Below, one piece after another: positions 4,948 through 5,763 of a stretch of DNA of 5,763 nt. Under the pieces are notes generated by a model, which saw nothing but the letters and a program-made list of their open reading frames with translations, made no database searches and had not been told where the DNA came from. A program made the position numbers and the translations under genes. The stretch is taken from positions 1 through 5,763 of the forward strand of contig CAMNJG010000103.1 of the NCBI GenBank assembly GCA_946541285.1, written 5' to 3'. The DNA is from an uncultured Clostridia bacterium. Its GTDB lineage: Bacteria; Bacillota; Clostridia; Peptostreptococcales; Anaerovoracaceae. Positions within the stretch are counted from its first letter, which is position 1, and each line of letters opens with the position of its first letter.

Positions 4948-5763
4948 TCCGCGCGCGGGGATTTATATACATATTCCCTTCTGCGTCAGGAAATGCATTT
5001 ACTGCGACTTTCTTTCCTTCCCGGGCTGCCCGGAAACACAGATTCAGTCATATTTTCAGGCACTGGAACGGGAATGCAGAGTGTTACAGCAGCTGTCCGA
5101 AAAGAGTTTTCAGGACATTCTGCCGGCGGATACGCTTTTTATCGGCGGAGGGACACCTTCCGCCGTCAGTCCGGCATATCTGTCGGCACTTATCCCGCTG
5201 CTTCCACTGACAGATGACGCGGAAGTTACCATGGAAGCCAATCCGGGAACCCTGAACAGAGAAAGACTGGAACACTACCGGGCCGGTGGCATCAACCGCC
5301 TGAGCCTGGGAGTACAGTCTTTTCATGACGGAGAACTGACCTTCCTGGGAAGGATTCACGACCGCCGGGAAGCCATCCGGAGCTTCCGGGAAGCCCGGGC
5401 CGCCGGATTCCGCAATATCAGTCTGGATCTGATCTTTGGCTTTCCGGGCCAGACACTGCGCTCCTGGCAGGAAACCCTGCGGACTGCGGTGGAACTGGAA
5501 CCGGAGCATCTCTCATTTTACAGTCTGCAGATCGAGGAAGGGACGCCGCTTTACCGCATGTTCCGTGAGGACCAGGTGGAGCAGATTCCCGATGAGCTGA
5601 ACCGTGAGATGTATTATGAAGCATTACGTGTTTTATCCGAAGCGGGCTATGAGCACTATGAGATTTCCAACGCGGCCAGGCCCGGCAGAAGATGCCGCCA
5701 TAATATGAAATACTGGACCATGGCGCCGTATTTCGGACTGGGAGCAGGCGCGCATTCCTTTGT
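4931..5763 (+). CDS. hemW: Heme chaperone HemW (radical SAM), 3' end outside window
   Basis: HemW, formerly annotated as coproporphyrinogen III oxidase HemN, binds heme and a 4Fe-4S cluster and is thought to deliver heme to membrane proteins. The visible 277 residues hold the cluster motif CVRKCIYC (Cys18, Cys22, Cys25) followed by Asp26-Phe27. The missing fourth cysteine is the known mark of HemW versus true HemN. GGGTPS (the SAM-contact motif), EANPGT, LSLGVQSF, DLIFGFPGQ and the HNxxYW motif (HNMKYW), proposed for heme contact, are all present in order. The protein usually has about 375-380 residues, so about 100 are beyond the edge. The start is ATG at 4931, with a second ATG directly after at 4934. 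Both lie inside the end of lepA, and no ribosome binding site precedes them, pointing to translational coupling. Confidence 0.96.
   Translation, partial: MMTTNNPRAGIYIHIPFCVRKCIYCDFLSFPGCPETQIQSYFQALERECRVLQQLSEKSFQDILPADTLFIGGGTPSAVSPAYLSALIPLLPLTDDAEVTMEANPGTLNRERLEHYRAGGINRLSLGVQSFHDGELTFLGRIHDRREAIRSFREARAAGFRNISLDLIFGFPGQTLRSWQETLRTAVELEPEHLSFYSLQIEEGTPLYRMFREDQVEQIPDELNREMYYEALRVLSEAGYEHYEISNAARPGRRCRHNMKYWTMAPYFGLGAGAHSF

Overview
The window reads as a chromosomal segment of a low-to-mid GC anaerobic Firmicute, most likely a member of Clostridia. The basis is the S20 and EF4/LepA sequences, the lepA-hemW gene order known from Firmicutes, strong GGAGG-type ribosome binding sites and SigA-like promoters. 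Coding sequence is moderately GC-rich with frequent CCG proline codons. The 2320-2600 spacer is visibly more AT-rich. No species can be named from the sequence alone.

Left block (1-2031, + strand): the 3' part of an AMP-forming long-chain acyl-CoA synthetase gene overlaps by 4 bp (ATGA) with a complete M20-family (M20D-like) metallo-amidohydrolase gene. A short intrinsic terminator follows. The two products could act in sequence, with hydrolysis of an N-acyl conjugate followed by CoA activation of the released acid, but this is inferred from gene arrangement only.

Middle block (2032-2650): an extended -10 promoter drives a very short gene (2153-2266) for a 37-residue, almost wholly hydrophobic peptide with an excellent ribosome binding site. 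It ends at a 16-bp perfect stem terminator that works in both orientations. From the other side, a minus-strand promoter (-35 TTGATT, 17 bp, -10 TATACT) would start a transcript of about 230 nt. That transcript has several nested stems, no convincing open frame, and ends at the same terminator. This peptide gene plus convergent structured RNA is the most unusual content of the window. The 384 bp between the peptide gene and rpsT hold only this RNA, its promoter, and the rpsT terminator with an extra 3' hairpin.

Right block (2651-5763): rpsT (ribosomal protein S20, minus strand) and lepA (elongation factor 4, plus strand) are divergently transcribed from a 212-bp region with one promoter for each. 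The lepA promoter lies inside a perfect 8-bp inverted repeat. hemW (radical-SAM heme chaperone) starts inside the end of lepA, lacks its own ribosome binding site, and runs off the right edge about 100 codons before its usual end. In Bacillus subtilis rpsT is followed by the sporulation genes gpr and spoIIP before lepA; here those genes are absent and rpsT is inverted relative to lepA.
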